From Nitrososphaerota archaeon (GTDB lineage: Archaea; Thermoproteota; Nitrososphaeria; Nitrososphaerales; Nitrosopumilaceae), in the NCBI GenBank assembly GCA_018668425.1, contig JABJDB010000070.1:1-40700 (forward strand): a DNA stretch of 40,700 nt, read 5' to 3'. The position numbers were made by a program, and so were the translations under genes. Shown here in pieces: positions 27,576-37,383 of this stretch (positions are counted from its first letter, which is position 1; each line of letters opens with the position of its first letter). Under the pieces are notes generated by a model. It searched no databases and was not told the origin of the DNA. It was given only the letters and a program-made list of their open reading frames with translations.

Positions 27576-28911
27576 TATCTTTTTTCTCTAATGCAGGTAC
27601 TATTTTATCTCCAGCCTTTATTAAAAATGGAGACAAAAATGCAGTAATTATAGAAATTATACCAACTAGAGGGAACAAAAATGAACTTACTGCACCGATA
27701 TCAACTCCAGTTTTAATAATCACAATTGAAAATTCACTTCTTGGTGCAGCTAGAGTAAATGCTGAACGTAGTGCTTTGCCACGCTTCTGACGAAAAATCA
27801 AATTACCTAACATGTTTCCTCCAAACTTCATTCCAGTAGCAACTGCAATCAAAGCAATTGCAATAAAGATATAATTTTCAAGTTGAGATACATCCATCAG
27901 TGCTCCAACTGAAATGAAAAATATAGCTACAAACATGTCTTTAATTGGGCTAGATAGTAATTTTGCAACTTCAGCAGATTTTGAATCAGCTACCAATACT
28001 CCAGCTAAAAATGCGCCAATTGCGACTGATAATCCCACAATATTTGCAAGTAATGCATATCCAAAGCATACACCTAAAACACTAAGTAGTAAAATTTCAC
28101 GATGTTCAGCACCTGCAACTCTATCAATTAGAGGTGGGATTACACGTAAACCAATAGTAAATGTTCCAACAATAAGACCAGTTGCAACTAAAACCACTAC
28201 AAGAACTGATTCAACAGATACACTTCCAACTAGGGCAATAGATTGCAATGATGAAATTAAAATAACTGCAATTACATCCTCTACAATCAAAATACCCAAT
28301 ACAAGAATAGATGATTCTTTTTTGATCTTGCCCATATCTTCTAAAATTTTTACAATGATGGCAGTACTGGATATAGATAATGCAGCAGAGATGAATAGTG
28401 CATCCATAAATTGTAATCCAAGTGCAGTAGATACGTAAAACAAAACACCTAATGTTGAAAACAAACCAATACTTCCAACTCCAATTGCAACACGTCCAAT
28501 ACTTTTGATTTTAGCATATGGAAATTCAATTCCAATTACAAAGAGAAGTAAAATCACACCAATTTCAGCAAAAAGATTCAATGCTGAAATATCAGATAAA
28601 ATCCCCACACCGTCAAGTACATTAGATGCAGGCCCACCTTCAGGTAAAATCCAAGACCAAAAAGGAGATAGAGGTCCAATTAACATCCCTGCAAAAAGAT
28701 AACCAATAATCAAGGGTTGTTTAATTTTAAAAAATGCCAAAGTAACTACGGCACCAATAATCATGATAAATGCTAAATCAGTAACAAAACTTGTGTGAGG
28801 AAGTTCAGGGGTTATTTGTTCAATCAGAGTATTTACTGTAGTGTTTAATGAGCTTTGAATTCCACTTGAATCTAATTGAAGTGGGAAATTTTGCATGATT
28901 TCAATAAACAA
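27568..28911 (-). CDS. CPA2-family cation:proton antiporter (KefB/NapA-like)
   Basis: Many TMs; AFFKIKQPLIIGYLFAGMLIGP, LFAEIGVILLLFVIGIEF, VGLSVAIGAFLAGVLVADS. Confidence 0.93.
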   Translation of the reverse strand: MFIEIMQNFPLQLDSSGIQSSLNTTVNTLIEQITPELPHTSFVTDLAFIMIIGAVVTLAFFKIKQPLIIGYLFAGMLIGPLSPFWSWILPEGGPASNVLDGVGILSDISALNLFAEIGVILLLFVIGIEFPYAKIKSIGRVAIGVGSIGLFSTLGVLFYVSTALGLQFMDALFISAALSISSTAIIVKILEDMGKIKKESSILVLGILIVEDVIAVILISSLQSIALVGSVSVESVLVVVLVATGLIVGTFTIGLRVIPPLIDRVAGAEHREILLLSVLGVCFGYALLANIVGLSVAIGAFLAGVLVADSKSAEVAKLLSSPIKDMFVAIFFISVGALMDVSQLENYIFIAIALIAVATGMKFGGNMLGNLIFRQKRGKALRSAFTLAAPRSEFSIVIIKTGVDIGAVSSFLFPLVGIISIITAFLSPFLIKAGDKIVPALEKKDNV

Positions 28912-29085
28912 ATTTGTTTAAAAATGGTTCCGACTAAAATTATGAAATAAAAATTCAGGCTCAAAAAATTATGAAAATCTTTAACACCCCTTTGGAGAAT
29001 TCCCAGTATTCTAATGCAGAATGATGATTAGGTCGACTGAATCAAATGAAGAGATATGACCTGGGGTATCTGACTGCGTAATTGG

Positions 29086-29110
29086 TTACATTGTAATGAC
29101 CTTGTCATTA
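29086..29110. promoter_or_regulatory. Overlapping dyads TTACA-T-TGTAA (29086-29096) and TAATGAC-CTT-GTCATTA (29094-29110)
   Basis: Both read directly; located 26-50 bp upstream of the small ORF at 29136. Confidence 0.45.
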
Positions 29111-29135
29111 ATAGTACCGTACCGTACTGTACTAT

Positions 29136-29243
29136 ATGATTCAATGTGAATTTTGTACAAGAGGGTTTATTGAAACAGCAAATGGTTTGGCTGAAAAAAC
29201 CTTTCATGAGTTACTTCACGAACCAACAGTTGTAAACAAGTAA
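29136..29243 (+). CDS. Small 35-aa C2H2 zinc-finger-like protein
   Basis: MIQCEFCTRGFIETANGLAEKTFHELLHEPTVVNK*; C-x2-C-x16-H-x3-H. Below the ORF-track cutoff. Confidence 0.5.
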   Translation: MIQCEFCTRGFIETANGLAEKTFHELLHEPTVVNK

Positions 29244-29302
29244 CTCTTTACATTTTTTATTTTACACCTAACTTTTTTATCATTAAATTATGCATTAACA
29301 TC

Positions 29303-30817
29303 ATGGTTGTAAAAAAGAAAACAACAAAATCCAAAGTTGTAAAAAAAGTTTCAAAAAAAGAACCAAATCCGGCAGCCATTTTAAAAAAAGTAGCATCAGT
29401 TACTGATTCTAACAAAATATTACAAAAAGAGATCAAGGTAATGTCAAAGATTTTTGGAGAGAACCAAAAAGTATTGGTTTCAATGAAAGGAATGATTGAT
29501 ACTTTAACATCCACATTAGAACACATTCAAAAACAATCAAAACAAATCAACATAATTGAAGATGATACACAAAAACTCTATGCAGGACTAAATCAAGTTC
29601 GAACTCAATCAAATATGGTAGATAAAATAAACAATCAAACTACAAAATTACAAGATGAAATTAATAGAATATCAGAATTACAAAAAGCATCAAAATCTCA
29701 AGAGGTATCTCAACAAGTAGAAGACAGTGCTAATTCTATTAGAAATAATTCACAAATGATAATCAAAATTGCTCAGAGAATAGATGAAGTAAGAGATGAA
29801 CTCAAAAAAGTTTCAGGTACAACAGATACAGTTTTAGAAATAAGTTCAGAGATGAGTAATCTAAAATCAAGTATTGCTGAAATTTCAGGAAAAACAGATT
29901 CACTTGGAACAGAGTCTCAAATTATTGATAGTCTTAAACAAGAACTAGGAAAAATAAGTGAAGGTGTATCATCAACATCAAATCTTGATTCAGAATTAAA
30001 TGCAATTAAAATTACAATTGATGCAATTTCATCAAAAGCCTCAAAAATTGATTCTCTTGGAGGGGTAATTGAGGGCCTCAAACAGCAATTTGAAACAATT
30101 TCAAATAAAGCCAATTCTGCAGATAATTTGAGCCTAGAATCAATCAAAGATATTTCAGGTAAAATTGATAAGATTGAGACTGAAATTGGTGCCTTATCTC
30201 AAAGGGCAGACTCTACAGCGTTTGTGGGTGAAGGACTCAAATCAGTTCAAGAAGAAGTATCTAGTTTCAAACAAAATGTATCTGATAAAACAAATAGTAT
30301 TGAGCAAAAAATTGCATCAGTTTCAGATATTTTAAAAAGACAAGATGCATCAACAATAGAATTTCATAAAAAATCAGAAAAACTATTTGATGAAATTCAA
30401 TCAGTCAAAAATGTCACAAACAAAGCATCAAGTGATTCATCAAAAGAGATGATGGCGTTACTCAAACTTTCAGAATATCAATCAAACATTAGAATGAATG
30501 CCGAATCAAAGTATGGAGAACCAAAAGACTTGGAAAAAATGGCATCACAGACTTCAGATATTGTTAATTTGTTTGATAAAATTTCAATTGAGTCAGGAGA
30601 AAAGATTCCACTCCCACATGAAGTAAGACAATGGGCAGTAAGTAAAATTTTAGATTGTGCAGACAAATGGGAAATTAGATTTAGTGATGTTTATTCAATT
30701 TTATCAAACGCCATTGGAAGAGACATGTTAAAAGAGGCAGTTAGAATTCAACAAATTCGAGATATTTATGGAATTAGAGCAGTAGATGAAATCAGAAAAG
30801 ATCTAAATATTTCTTAG
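29303..30817 (+). CDS. Long coiled-coil protein with Lys-rich N-terminus and conserved-looking C-terminal domain
   Basis: MVVKKKTTKSKVVKKVSKKEP, extended heptad-like central region, globular-looking tail LPHEVRQWAVSKILDCADKWEIRFSDVYSILSNAIGRDMLKEAVRIQQIRDIYGI. Confidence 0.75.
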   Translation: MVVKKKTTKSKVVKKVSKKEPNPAAILKKVASVTDSNKILQKEIKVMSKIFGENQKVLVSMKGMIDTLTSTLEHIQKQSKQINIIEDDTQKLYAGLNQVRTQSNMVDKINNQTTKLQDEINRISELQKASKSQEVSQQVEDSANSIRNNSQMIIKIAQRIDEVRDELKKVSGTTDTVLEISSEMSNLKSSIAEISGKTDSLGTESQIIDSLKQELGKISEGVSSTSNLDSELNAIKITIDAISSKASKIDSLGGVIEGLKQQFETISNKANSADNLSLESIKDISGKIDKIETEIGALSQRADSTAFVGEGLKSVQEEVSSFKQNVSDKTNSIEQKIASVSDILKRQDASTIEFHKKSEKLFDEIQSVKNVTNKASSDSSKEMMALLKLSEYQSNIRMNAESKYGEPKDLEKMASQTSDIVNLFDKISIESGEKIPLPHEVRQWAVSKILDCADKWEIRFSDVYSILSNAIGRDMLKEAVRIQQIRDIYGIRAVDEIRKDLNIS

Positions 30818-32880
30818 ATTTTTATCTCATCAGATTCTTTGAGTTGTTCTTTCTTTCTTTTTAGAGCAGCAAATATTCCGATAATTGCAGCAATCCAAAT
30901 AACACTTAACATCATATTTGCAGGGCTGACGTACATGTATGGTGTTGCATCCATAATGTTAATTTTTAATATTAATGCCCTATCGTTAATATCTAACATT
31001 CCAGTATGATATGCAGAATTATCTTTTGAGATAGAAGAGATTTCATTAACACTTGTAATCATAGTGTCTACATTATTTTGAATTCTGAGAAAGTTAGTAG
31101 ATTCTGTTCCAAATAACCATACAGGATTTTTGGAGATTACTTTGCCATCAGAATTTGTAATTTCAGGTAGATGGGCCACAACTAAATCTAAATCAGATTG
31201 AATTGAAATTAAATGTCCACGAATCACCTCAGGATCTGATGAGGTCATAATTCCATCAAGATTACCTCGTATTCTATCAAGAGGGTAGATATCATCATTA
31301 TAGCCAGAAATTGCCATAAATGCTCCAAAAATTATAATTCCAACTATCCCAATCATGGAAAGTTTGTAAACAGTATTTGCCATTTTTTCTTTCTTAGTTT
31401 TTGGTCGATTAACACTGGATTTATTTCTTTTAAACCTAGTATGAGATAAACTCATGTAAGAAATAAAGAAAAATCCCAATGTTTGAATTGCAATAATTGG
31501 TACAAAGACAGGATTATTTGAAAATATTGAAATAAAAATTCCCATCACCCCATAAACCCCAAAAAATATTTCTAAAAGAGTTGTTTGTGTAAATGGTAAA
31601 TTATATGCCTTATCTCTCCAATCATCTTTTTTTGTTACTATTCCATATTTTGGAGTTCTATGAAATTCATTTTTCTTTCCAAGTATAGCATCAAAAACTG
31701 CAACAGTATTGTTTACAGATAGACCAGCATTATAGACAAGCAACGCCGGAAGTAATTTTGCTTTTGATTTCCATGACTTGTGATACATACCACGTATTAC
31801 AATTAGATATGCACCAGGTCCCATTGCAAGATATGTTGCAATTGTTATTACAGGAAGAACACTAACTACATAGAGATTAACCTGAGCTGCCAACAATATA
31901 GGCAAAGTCAAAAATTGTATCAATACTAGAGGATAAACAATATGACGTGTAAGTTGAATAAATGCCTGAATCTTTGCCTCTATTGCAACATTTCGTTTTA
32001 AACCAATATCAGAAAGTAGTTTTAATGCACATTGAATAGAACCCTTTGCCCAACGAAATTGTTGTCTTTTGGCACCATTCATTTGAGCAGGTAATTCAGC
32101 ATCAACTACAATATCAGGTAAGAATATGCATTTCCAACCTTTCATTTGTGCCCTATAACTCAAATCAAGATCTTCAACAAGTGTGGCAGTATGCCATCCT
32201 CCAGCATCTTCAATACATTCACGCTTCCAAATTCCTGCAGTACCATTGAAATTCATAAATAAATGAGAATTACTTTTTGCCTTTTGTTCAACAAGAAAAT
32301 GAAAATCAATACTAAGTGCCTGTACTTGAGTTATGGTAGAATAATTTTCATTAACATGTCCCCATCTACACTGAATCAATCCTATATCTGATTTTGAAAA
32401 ATGTGGAATTGCACGTTTAAGAAACCAAGTTGGAGGGATAAAATCAGCATCAAAGATAGCAACAAGTTCAGTATCAGTTGTTTGCATTGCATGTTTTAGA
32501 GCACCTGCTTTGTACCCTTGTCTTGTTTCACGTCTTACATGTTCAATTTGAAATCCTTGTGTTTTGTAATCATCAATTACATCTCGAAGTAATTCTACAG
32601 TATCATCATCAGAATCATCACATACCATTATTCGCATTTTGTCTTTTGGATAATCTAAATTACAAACGGCATCTACAAGTCGCTTTGCAACATATTTTTC
32701 ATTGTAAATTGGTAATTGTATTGTAACTGAAGGTGTCCCCCAATCAACAGTGGGACGAACTTCATTTCTTGTTCTAGAAAGAAATGCCAGATAATAGAAA
32801 TTAACAGTATATGCCGTAATAATTATTGCAGATATGATAAACAGATCAAAGACAAATGAAGTGAAAGGATTAATCGCCAT
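30814..32880 (-). CDS. Membrane glycosyltransferase family 2 (cellulose-synthase-like)
   Basis: VTIQLPIYNEKYVAKRLVDAVCNLDYPKDKMRIMVCDDSDDDT, FDADF, VEDLDLSYRAQMKGWKC, QQFRWAKGSIQ; multiple TM helices. Confidence 0.93.
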   Translation of the reverse strand: MAINPFTSFVFDLFIISAIIITAYTVNFYYLAFLSRTRNEVRPTVDWGTPSVTIQLPIYNEKYVAKRLVDAVCNLDYPKDKMRIMVCDDSDDDTVELLRDVIDDYKTQGFQIEHVRRETRQGYKAGALKHAMQTTDTELVAIFDADFIPPTWFLKRAIPHFSKSDIGLIQCRWGHVNENYSTITQVQALSIDFHFLVEQKAKSNSHLFMNFNGTAGIWKRECIEDAGGWHTATLVEDLDLSYRAQMKGWKCIFLPDIVVDAELPAQMNGAKRQQFRWAKGSIQCALKLLSDIGLKRNVAIEAKIQAFIQLTRHIVYPLVLIQFLTLPILLAAQVNLYVVSVLPVITIATYLAMGPGAYLIVIRGMYHKSWKSKAKLLPALLVYNAGLSVNNTVAVFDAILGKKNEFHRTPKYGIVTKKDDWRDKAYNLPFTQTTLLEIFFGVYGVMGIFISIFSNNPVFVPIIAIQTLGFFFISYMSLSHTRFKRNKSSVNRPKTKKEKMANTVYKLSMIGIVGIIIFGAFMAISGYNDDIYPLDRIRGNLDGIMTSSDPEVIRGHLISIQSDLDLVVAHLPEITNSDGKVISKNPVWLFGTESTNFLRIQNNVDTMITSVNEISSISKDNSAYHTGMLDINDRALILKINIMDATPYMYVSPANMMLSVIWIAAIIGIFAALKRKKEQLKESDEIKI

Positions 32881-32932
32881 ATCCCTAATTTCACAAAATT
32901 ACTAATTGTTATTTATAGTTGCAAAAATCGAA

Positions 32933-33880
32933 CTATTTTTGCTCAAATATTTTGATTGCCTGTGGAGGACAAACACCCTCACATGCAAGACAAAAGATAC
33001 AATCAGGTTCTTTAGACATTAATGGTTTCTTATCAGATGCAGGGTTACCAGGAGAATCAAACCACTCGTAAACACCTACTGGACATGCTTCAATACATGC
33101 ACCATCTGCAACACAAATATCATAATCAACTGAAACAAATTCTCCCCAAACACCCATAATTCCATTTTCTGAACCCTTTCTTCCCCAAGTTTTGATTGTA
33201 TGTTCTGGGGCATCGTAAACTTTTGAAGATTTCATTTTTGATTTAAATTCAATATCAATTGGACCAGGTTTTGCACCATCGGGAATTTCAATAACTGCAT
33301 CATCATCTTCATCCTCATCATCAGTTGCTTCTACTGGTTTTGGTTTTGCACCAAGGACAATTTTTGCAAGAGGAGTAAGTTCTTCTAATTTTTGAATAGC
33401 AGCTATCTCAGAAATTTTTTCAGTTTTTGCCAAATAAGATATCATCTTATCTGCAAGAATTGTGTTTCGTAGAATTGTATCAATTATCATTTTTGCAAAA
33501 TGATCTGCCTTTTTTCTATAATCTTTAACCCAATTAGGATCTCCAAATTTTTCAATTGGAAATACCTGATAAATAATATCTACAACTTCACCTGAAACAA
33601 TTTCAACAGTTACTGATAATTCAACTTCTTCGTATCCTTTCTCATCAGGATCTGATTTGTTTTGTTCTTTCCATCTGTATGTTGCATAGATTCTATCAGC
33701 ATACATGTCCATTTCAAATGCTTTTTTGAGCCCATCATGGACTGATTTTAGTTCTGCAGGTTCTTCTAATTTAATCGGTAATCGATATAATCCAAGTTTG
33801 AATCCATGTAATGGATAAACACCACGTTTTACTGTCTTGTCCTCCATTGACCAAACTCGGTCTTTGAGTAGTAGTGACAT
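32933..33880 (-). CDS. Dicluster ferredoxin-domain protein with large N-terminal domain
   Basis: C-terminus CVADGACIEACPVGVYEWFDSPGNPASDKKPLMSKEPDCIFCLACEGVCPPQAIKIF is very like Sulfolobus-type 7Fe ferredoxin; ~200-aa N-terminal domain and acidic linker DDEDEDDD. Confidence 0.85.
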   Translation of the reverse strand: MSLLLKDRVWSMEDKTVKRGVYPLHGFKLGLYRLPIKLEEPAELKSVHDGLKKAFEMDMYADRIYATYRWKEQNKSDPDEKGYEEVELSVTVEIVSGEVVDIIYQVFPIEKFGDPNWVKDYRKKADHFAKMIIDTILRNTILADKMISYLAKTEKISEIAAIQKLEELTPLAKIVLGAKPKPVEATDDEDEDDDAVIEIPDGAKPGPIDIEFKSKMKSSKVYDAPEHTIKTWGRKGSENGIMGVWGEFVSVDYDICVADGACIEACPVGVYEWFDSPGNPASDKKPLMSKEPDCIFCLACEGVCPPQAIKIFEQK

Positions 33881-33916
33881 TTGATTTTGATGGAGTAATT
33901 TTATTTAAAAAGGTTA

Positions 33917-34228
33917 TCAGTCATCATCATCAGGACAAGTCAATTCTCGTAGTTTTGTGTATTTTTCATCCATAGCATCTGCATGAATAATAACTGCGGA
34001 CAGATCAAAAAGATCTTTTGAAAAATACCATCTTATTGGAACCCAATGTCCAATTCCATCCATATCATGAATCATCCCTTTGTCTGCTTTGACATTTAAT
34101 TTTTCATCAACTGATGTCTCTTTAATCTCAAGACCTCTTTTGGTTTTATCCTCTAGTATGAGATCAGTGTCATTTTCTTTGATAAAATAAAAAGTGCCTT
34201 TTTTTAAAACAGGAAGATCTAGTAGCAA
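33917..34228 (-). CDS. Hypothetical protein, 103 aa
   Basis: ORF between the rhodanese and ferredoxin genes. Confidence 0.65.
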   Translation of the reverse strand: MLLDLPVLKKGTFYFIKENDTDLILEDKTKRGLEIKETSVDEKLNVKADKGMIHDMDGIGHWVPIRWYFSKDLFDLSAVIIHADAMDEKYTKLRELTCPDDDD

Positions 34229-34229
34229 T

Positions 34230-35087
34230 TTATTTTTCTACAGGATTGCCAATCATGTTTCCCCATTCAGTCCAAGAACCATCATAGTTTCGAACCTTTG
34301 GATATCCAAGTAGATATTTTAGAACAAACCAACTGTGAGATGAACGTTCTCCAATTCTACAATAACAAATTACATCTTTATCAGGTGTAACACCTTTTGG
34401 TTCATAATTTTGTTTTAATTCATCTACTGCTTTGAAAGTTCCATCAGCATCATTAACTGCAGTTGCCCATGGAATGTTATTTGCTTTTGGAATATGTCCA
34501 CCTCTTTGTGCATGCTCCATCGGATACTCTGGAGGTGCTGTAATTTGACCAGTAAATTCTGCAGGTGAACGAACATCAACCATTACAGTATCTTCATTAT
34601 CAATTCCACGACTTACATCAAATAGATATGCTCGTAGTCCCTCATCTGGAGGTTGTGCTACATAGGTAATTGATGAAAATTGAGGTTCATCTGTTGTGTA
34701 ATCTTTACCTTCTAATTCCCATTTTTTTCTTCCACCATTCATAATCTTTAGATTTTCGTGTCCATAGATTTTGAAAACCCAGAAAACAAATGCTGCAAAC
34801 CAATTGTTAAAGTCACCATACAAAATAACTTCAGTATCAGCAGTAATGCCATTTTTTGCCATTAATGCTTCGAATTCTTTTTTACCAATAATATCTCGAG
34901 TTGTAGGGTCATTAATGTCACGTTTCCACCAGATTAAACTGGCACCACTAATGTGACCTTTTTGATATCCATTAACAGGATCATAATCAACTTCAACTAG
35001 TTTTCTATTTTCATTTGGGGGATTTTGTAATACCCATTCAGTATCAACTAAAACTTCAGGATGTGCGTAACTCATGAATTTTTGCAA
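34230..35087 (-). CDS. Thiosulfate sulfurtransferase (tandem rhodanese)
   Basis: GHISGASLIWWKRDINDP, VILYGDFNNWFAAFVFWVFKIYGHENLKIMNGGRKKWELEG, active-site loop CYCRIGERSSHSWFVLKYLLGYPKVRNYDGSWTEWGN. Confidence 0.95.
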   Translation of the reverse strand: MQKFMSYAHPEVLVDTEWVLQNPPNENRKLVEVDYDPVNGYQKGHISGASLIWWKRDINDPTTRDIIGKKEFEALMAKNGITADTEVILYGDFNNWFAAFVFWVFKIYGHENLKIMNGGRKKWELEGKDYTTDEPQFSSITYVAQPPDEGLRAYLFDVSRGIDNEDTVMVDVRSPAEFTGQITAPPEYPMEHAQRGGHIPKANNIPWATAVNDADGTFKAVDELKQNYEPKGVTPDKDVICYCRIGERSSHSWFVLKYLLGYPKVRNYDGSWTEWGNMIGNPVEK

Positions 35088-35165
35088 TTCTTTTCATAAT
35101 TAATTGTTTTTCTGATTCTATGCAAAAATATCATTTTTAAGTAAATGGTATTTTAACAGAACTGC

Positions 35166-35981
35166 TTGAAACTTCAAAAAGTTGCAATAGTAAGTAAAGT
35201 GGGTTCAAAAGATTCAGAACAAGCAGCAAAAGATATAGCAAAAAAGTTACTTGCAAAAAAATCAACAATATACACAATTTCACCAATCCAAGTGGAAGGA
35301 ACAAAACAACTAGAGACTTTGGAGGAATTAAAAAAAATTAAACTCGATCTAGTAATTACTTTAGGAGGAGATGGTACCACTCTTCGAGTCTTTAGAAGTT
35401 TAGATAACGAGGTACCAATTTTGACAATTAATGTAGGAGGTAATAGAGGCATTCTATCTGAAATTACATATGAGGAAATCGATGATGCAATTAATCAAAT
35501 GTTAAAGGGTAAATTTTTCTTGGATAAAAGAATCAGAGTGGTTGCATCATGTGGAGGTAAAGAATTTCCACCAGCATTAAATGAGATTTACATTAGCAGA
35601 ACAAATTTGACTAAAACTGCAGAGGTTAACATTAAATTTCAAAATGATACTGTAAAGCAAAAAATGGATGGAGTGATTGTTGCAACACCTAGCGGATCAA
35701 CAGGACATTCATTTTCACTTGGTGGACCAATTTTGCATGAAAGTTTAGATGTTTTAATTATTACACCAGTAGCTCCGGTGTATAGATTAGAATCAATTGT
35801 AGTTCCTGATGAGAAAATTGAAATCACATGCTCTCATGATTGCAATATTGTAATGGATGCACAAGTTGTAAAATCTGCAGGATTTGATGAATCAATAATT
35901 ATTAAAAAATACAAAAAACCAGCCGTCTTTGTTAGATTAAAAAAACGAGGTCTGCGTCAAATGAGTAAACTTGGATTTTAA
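35166..35981 (+). CDS. nadK: NAD kinase
   Basis: LVITLGGDGTTLRVFRSLDNEVPILTINVGGNRGILSEI (GGDG), DGVIVATPSGSTGHSFSLGGPIL. Confidence 0.94.
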   Translation: MKLQKVAIVSKVGSKDSEQAAKDIAKKLLAKKSTIYTISPIQVEGTKQLETLEELKKIKLDLVITLGGDGTTLRVFRSLDNEVPILTINVGGNRGILSEITYEEIDDAINQMLKGKFFLDKRIRVVASCGGKEFPPALNEIYISRTNLTKTAEVNIKFQNDTVKQKMDGVIVATPSGSTGHSFSLGGPILHESLDVLIITPVAPVYRLESIVVPDEKIEITCSHDCNIVMDAQVVKSAGFDESIIIKKYKKPAVFVRLKKRGLRQMSKLGF

Positions 35982-36450
35982 AATACTAGATGCTAGTGCA
36001 TTTTATGCAGGTGTTCCATTTAGATCATCTGATGTTTGGTATACTACAACTCTGGTTTTTGATGAAATAAAACATATCAAAAAAAATCATGATGCACTTG
36101 GAACTTTACTTGAAACAAACAGACTAAAAATTAGGGAACCAGATGCAGATGCAACCAAAACTGCAATAGATGCTGCAAAAAAAACAGGAGACTATCCCCA
36201 ATTATCAAAACAAGACATGTCAATTATTGCCCTATGTATTCAGAATCAGGGAGAAATAATTACAGATGATTTTGCCATATCAAATGTTGCAAAAAATTTA
36301 GGATTAAAAATATCGCCAATCATGACCAAAGGAATCAAAGATGTTGGGAAATGGGTTCATTATTGTCCTGGTTGTAGAACCAATCACAAGACAGGAACTG
36401 AATGTCCAGTTTGTGGTACTCCGCTAAAGAGAAAACTACTCAAAGAATGA
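35971..36450 (+). CDS. nob1: PIN-domain rRNA maturation endonuclease Nob1-like with C-terminal Zn ribbon
   Basis: ILDASAFYAGVPF, DMSIIALCIQNQGEIITDDFAISNVAKNLGLK, CPGCRTNHKTGTECPVCGTPLKRK; overlaps nadK by 11 bp. Confidence 0.88.
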   Translation: MDFKILDASAFYAGVPFRSSDVWYTTTLVFDEIKHIKKNHDALGTLLETNRLKIREPDADATKTAIDAAKKTGDYPQLSKQDMSIIALCIQNQGEIITDDFAISNVAKNLGLKISPIMTKGIKDVGKWVHYCPGCRTNHKTGTECPVCGTPLKRKLLKE

Positions 36451-36475
36451 ATTTTAGATTATAGACCACATATGA

Positions 36476-37300
36476 TTAGCTAGCCAAAGCTTTGACAATG
36501 TCTGTTTTACTAATTATACCTGCAATTGATTCATTTCCATCTAATACTACCAAACCACTTACATTATTTTCTAAGATTAGAGCACATGCATCAGACAAAC
36601 TTTGATTGAATTTGATTGTGATTAATCCTTTAGTCATCACATCTTTTGCTAATGAGATATTTCCAAATCCTTCTTCTGAAAGGAATCCTTTTCTGATTTG
36701 ATCTGAAATACCAAATTCTGAATCATCATCTTCACCTAACTCAACAGATATTCTAAAGAAATCTCTAAATGAAATTACTCCTACTGGATTTTTTTCTTGA
36801 TCTTTTAAAATCACTCTGGAAACTTTACTTTCTAACATTTTTCTTATGATCTTAAACAATGGTGCTGCAGTATAGGAATTAACATAATCATGTGTCATAT
36901 AGTCTACAACTTTATTTTGATTTGATATATTGTCCAAATAGTATTTCACAAGATCAGTTTTAGTAAGAATACCTGTCAATTCTGCATTAGAACCTATTGC
37001 AAGAGAACTGACACCGTTCTCAATCATAGTTTTTGCTAATTCGTTTGGAGATTGTGATTCATCTACAAACAAAATAGGTTTCATAATTTTCTCAATAGAA
37101 ATATTATCTAATCCTTGTCTAGTTGTTTCAGAAAATAAGAACAATCCCACATCTTTTTCAGTAACAATACCCACAGATTCTCCATTTTCTACAACAATCA
37201 ATCTGCTAATATTATATTCTAACAGTTTTTTGATTATCTCTGAAATACTAGATTTTTTTGAAATCGAAATTAGTTTTTTTGAAATATTTGAAATTGTCAT
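36476..37300 (-). CDS. Multi-CBS-domain protein
   Basis: Repeated CBS units: LIVVENGESVGIVTEKDVGLFL, SLAIGSNAELTGILTKTDLVKYY, VILKDQEKNPVGVISFRDFFRI, GLVVLDGNESIAGIISKTDIVKAL. Confidence 0.92.
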   Translation of the reverse strand: MTISNISKKLISISKKSSISEIIKKLLEYNISRLIVVENGESVGIVTEKDVGLFLFSETTRQGLDNISIEKIMKPILFVDESQSPNELAKTMIENGVSSLAIGSNAELTGILTKTDLVKYYLDNISNQNKVVDYMTHDYVNSYTAAPLFKIIRKMLESKVSRVILKDQEKNPVGVISFRDFFRISVELGEDDDSEFGISDQIRKGFLSEEGFGNISLAKDVMTKGLITIKFNQSLSDACALILENNVSGLVVLDGNESIAGIISKTDIVKALAS

Positions 37301-37383
37301 TTTTTTAGTTCAATTGATTTTCTATAAAAACAACTCATACGATTTTCATTATTGAGTACAATATTTTAGTTCAGAAATTCAGA

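Noticed and set aside
27914-28438. 174-aa plus-strand ORF
   Set aside because: Antisense to the clear CPA2 antiporter gene; low-complexity Thr/Ile/Ser composition typical of a reverse-complement shadow frame.
28970-29040. 17-aa ORF MKIFNTPLENSQYSNAE upstream of the dyad region
   Set aside because: Too short and featureless to support as a gene; noted only as part of the intergenic region.
29257-29526. 89-aa minus-strand ORF
   Set aside because: Antisense to the Lys-rich coiled-coil start; Phe-rich translation arises from poly-Lys codons on the other strand.
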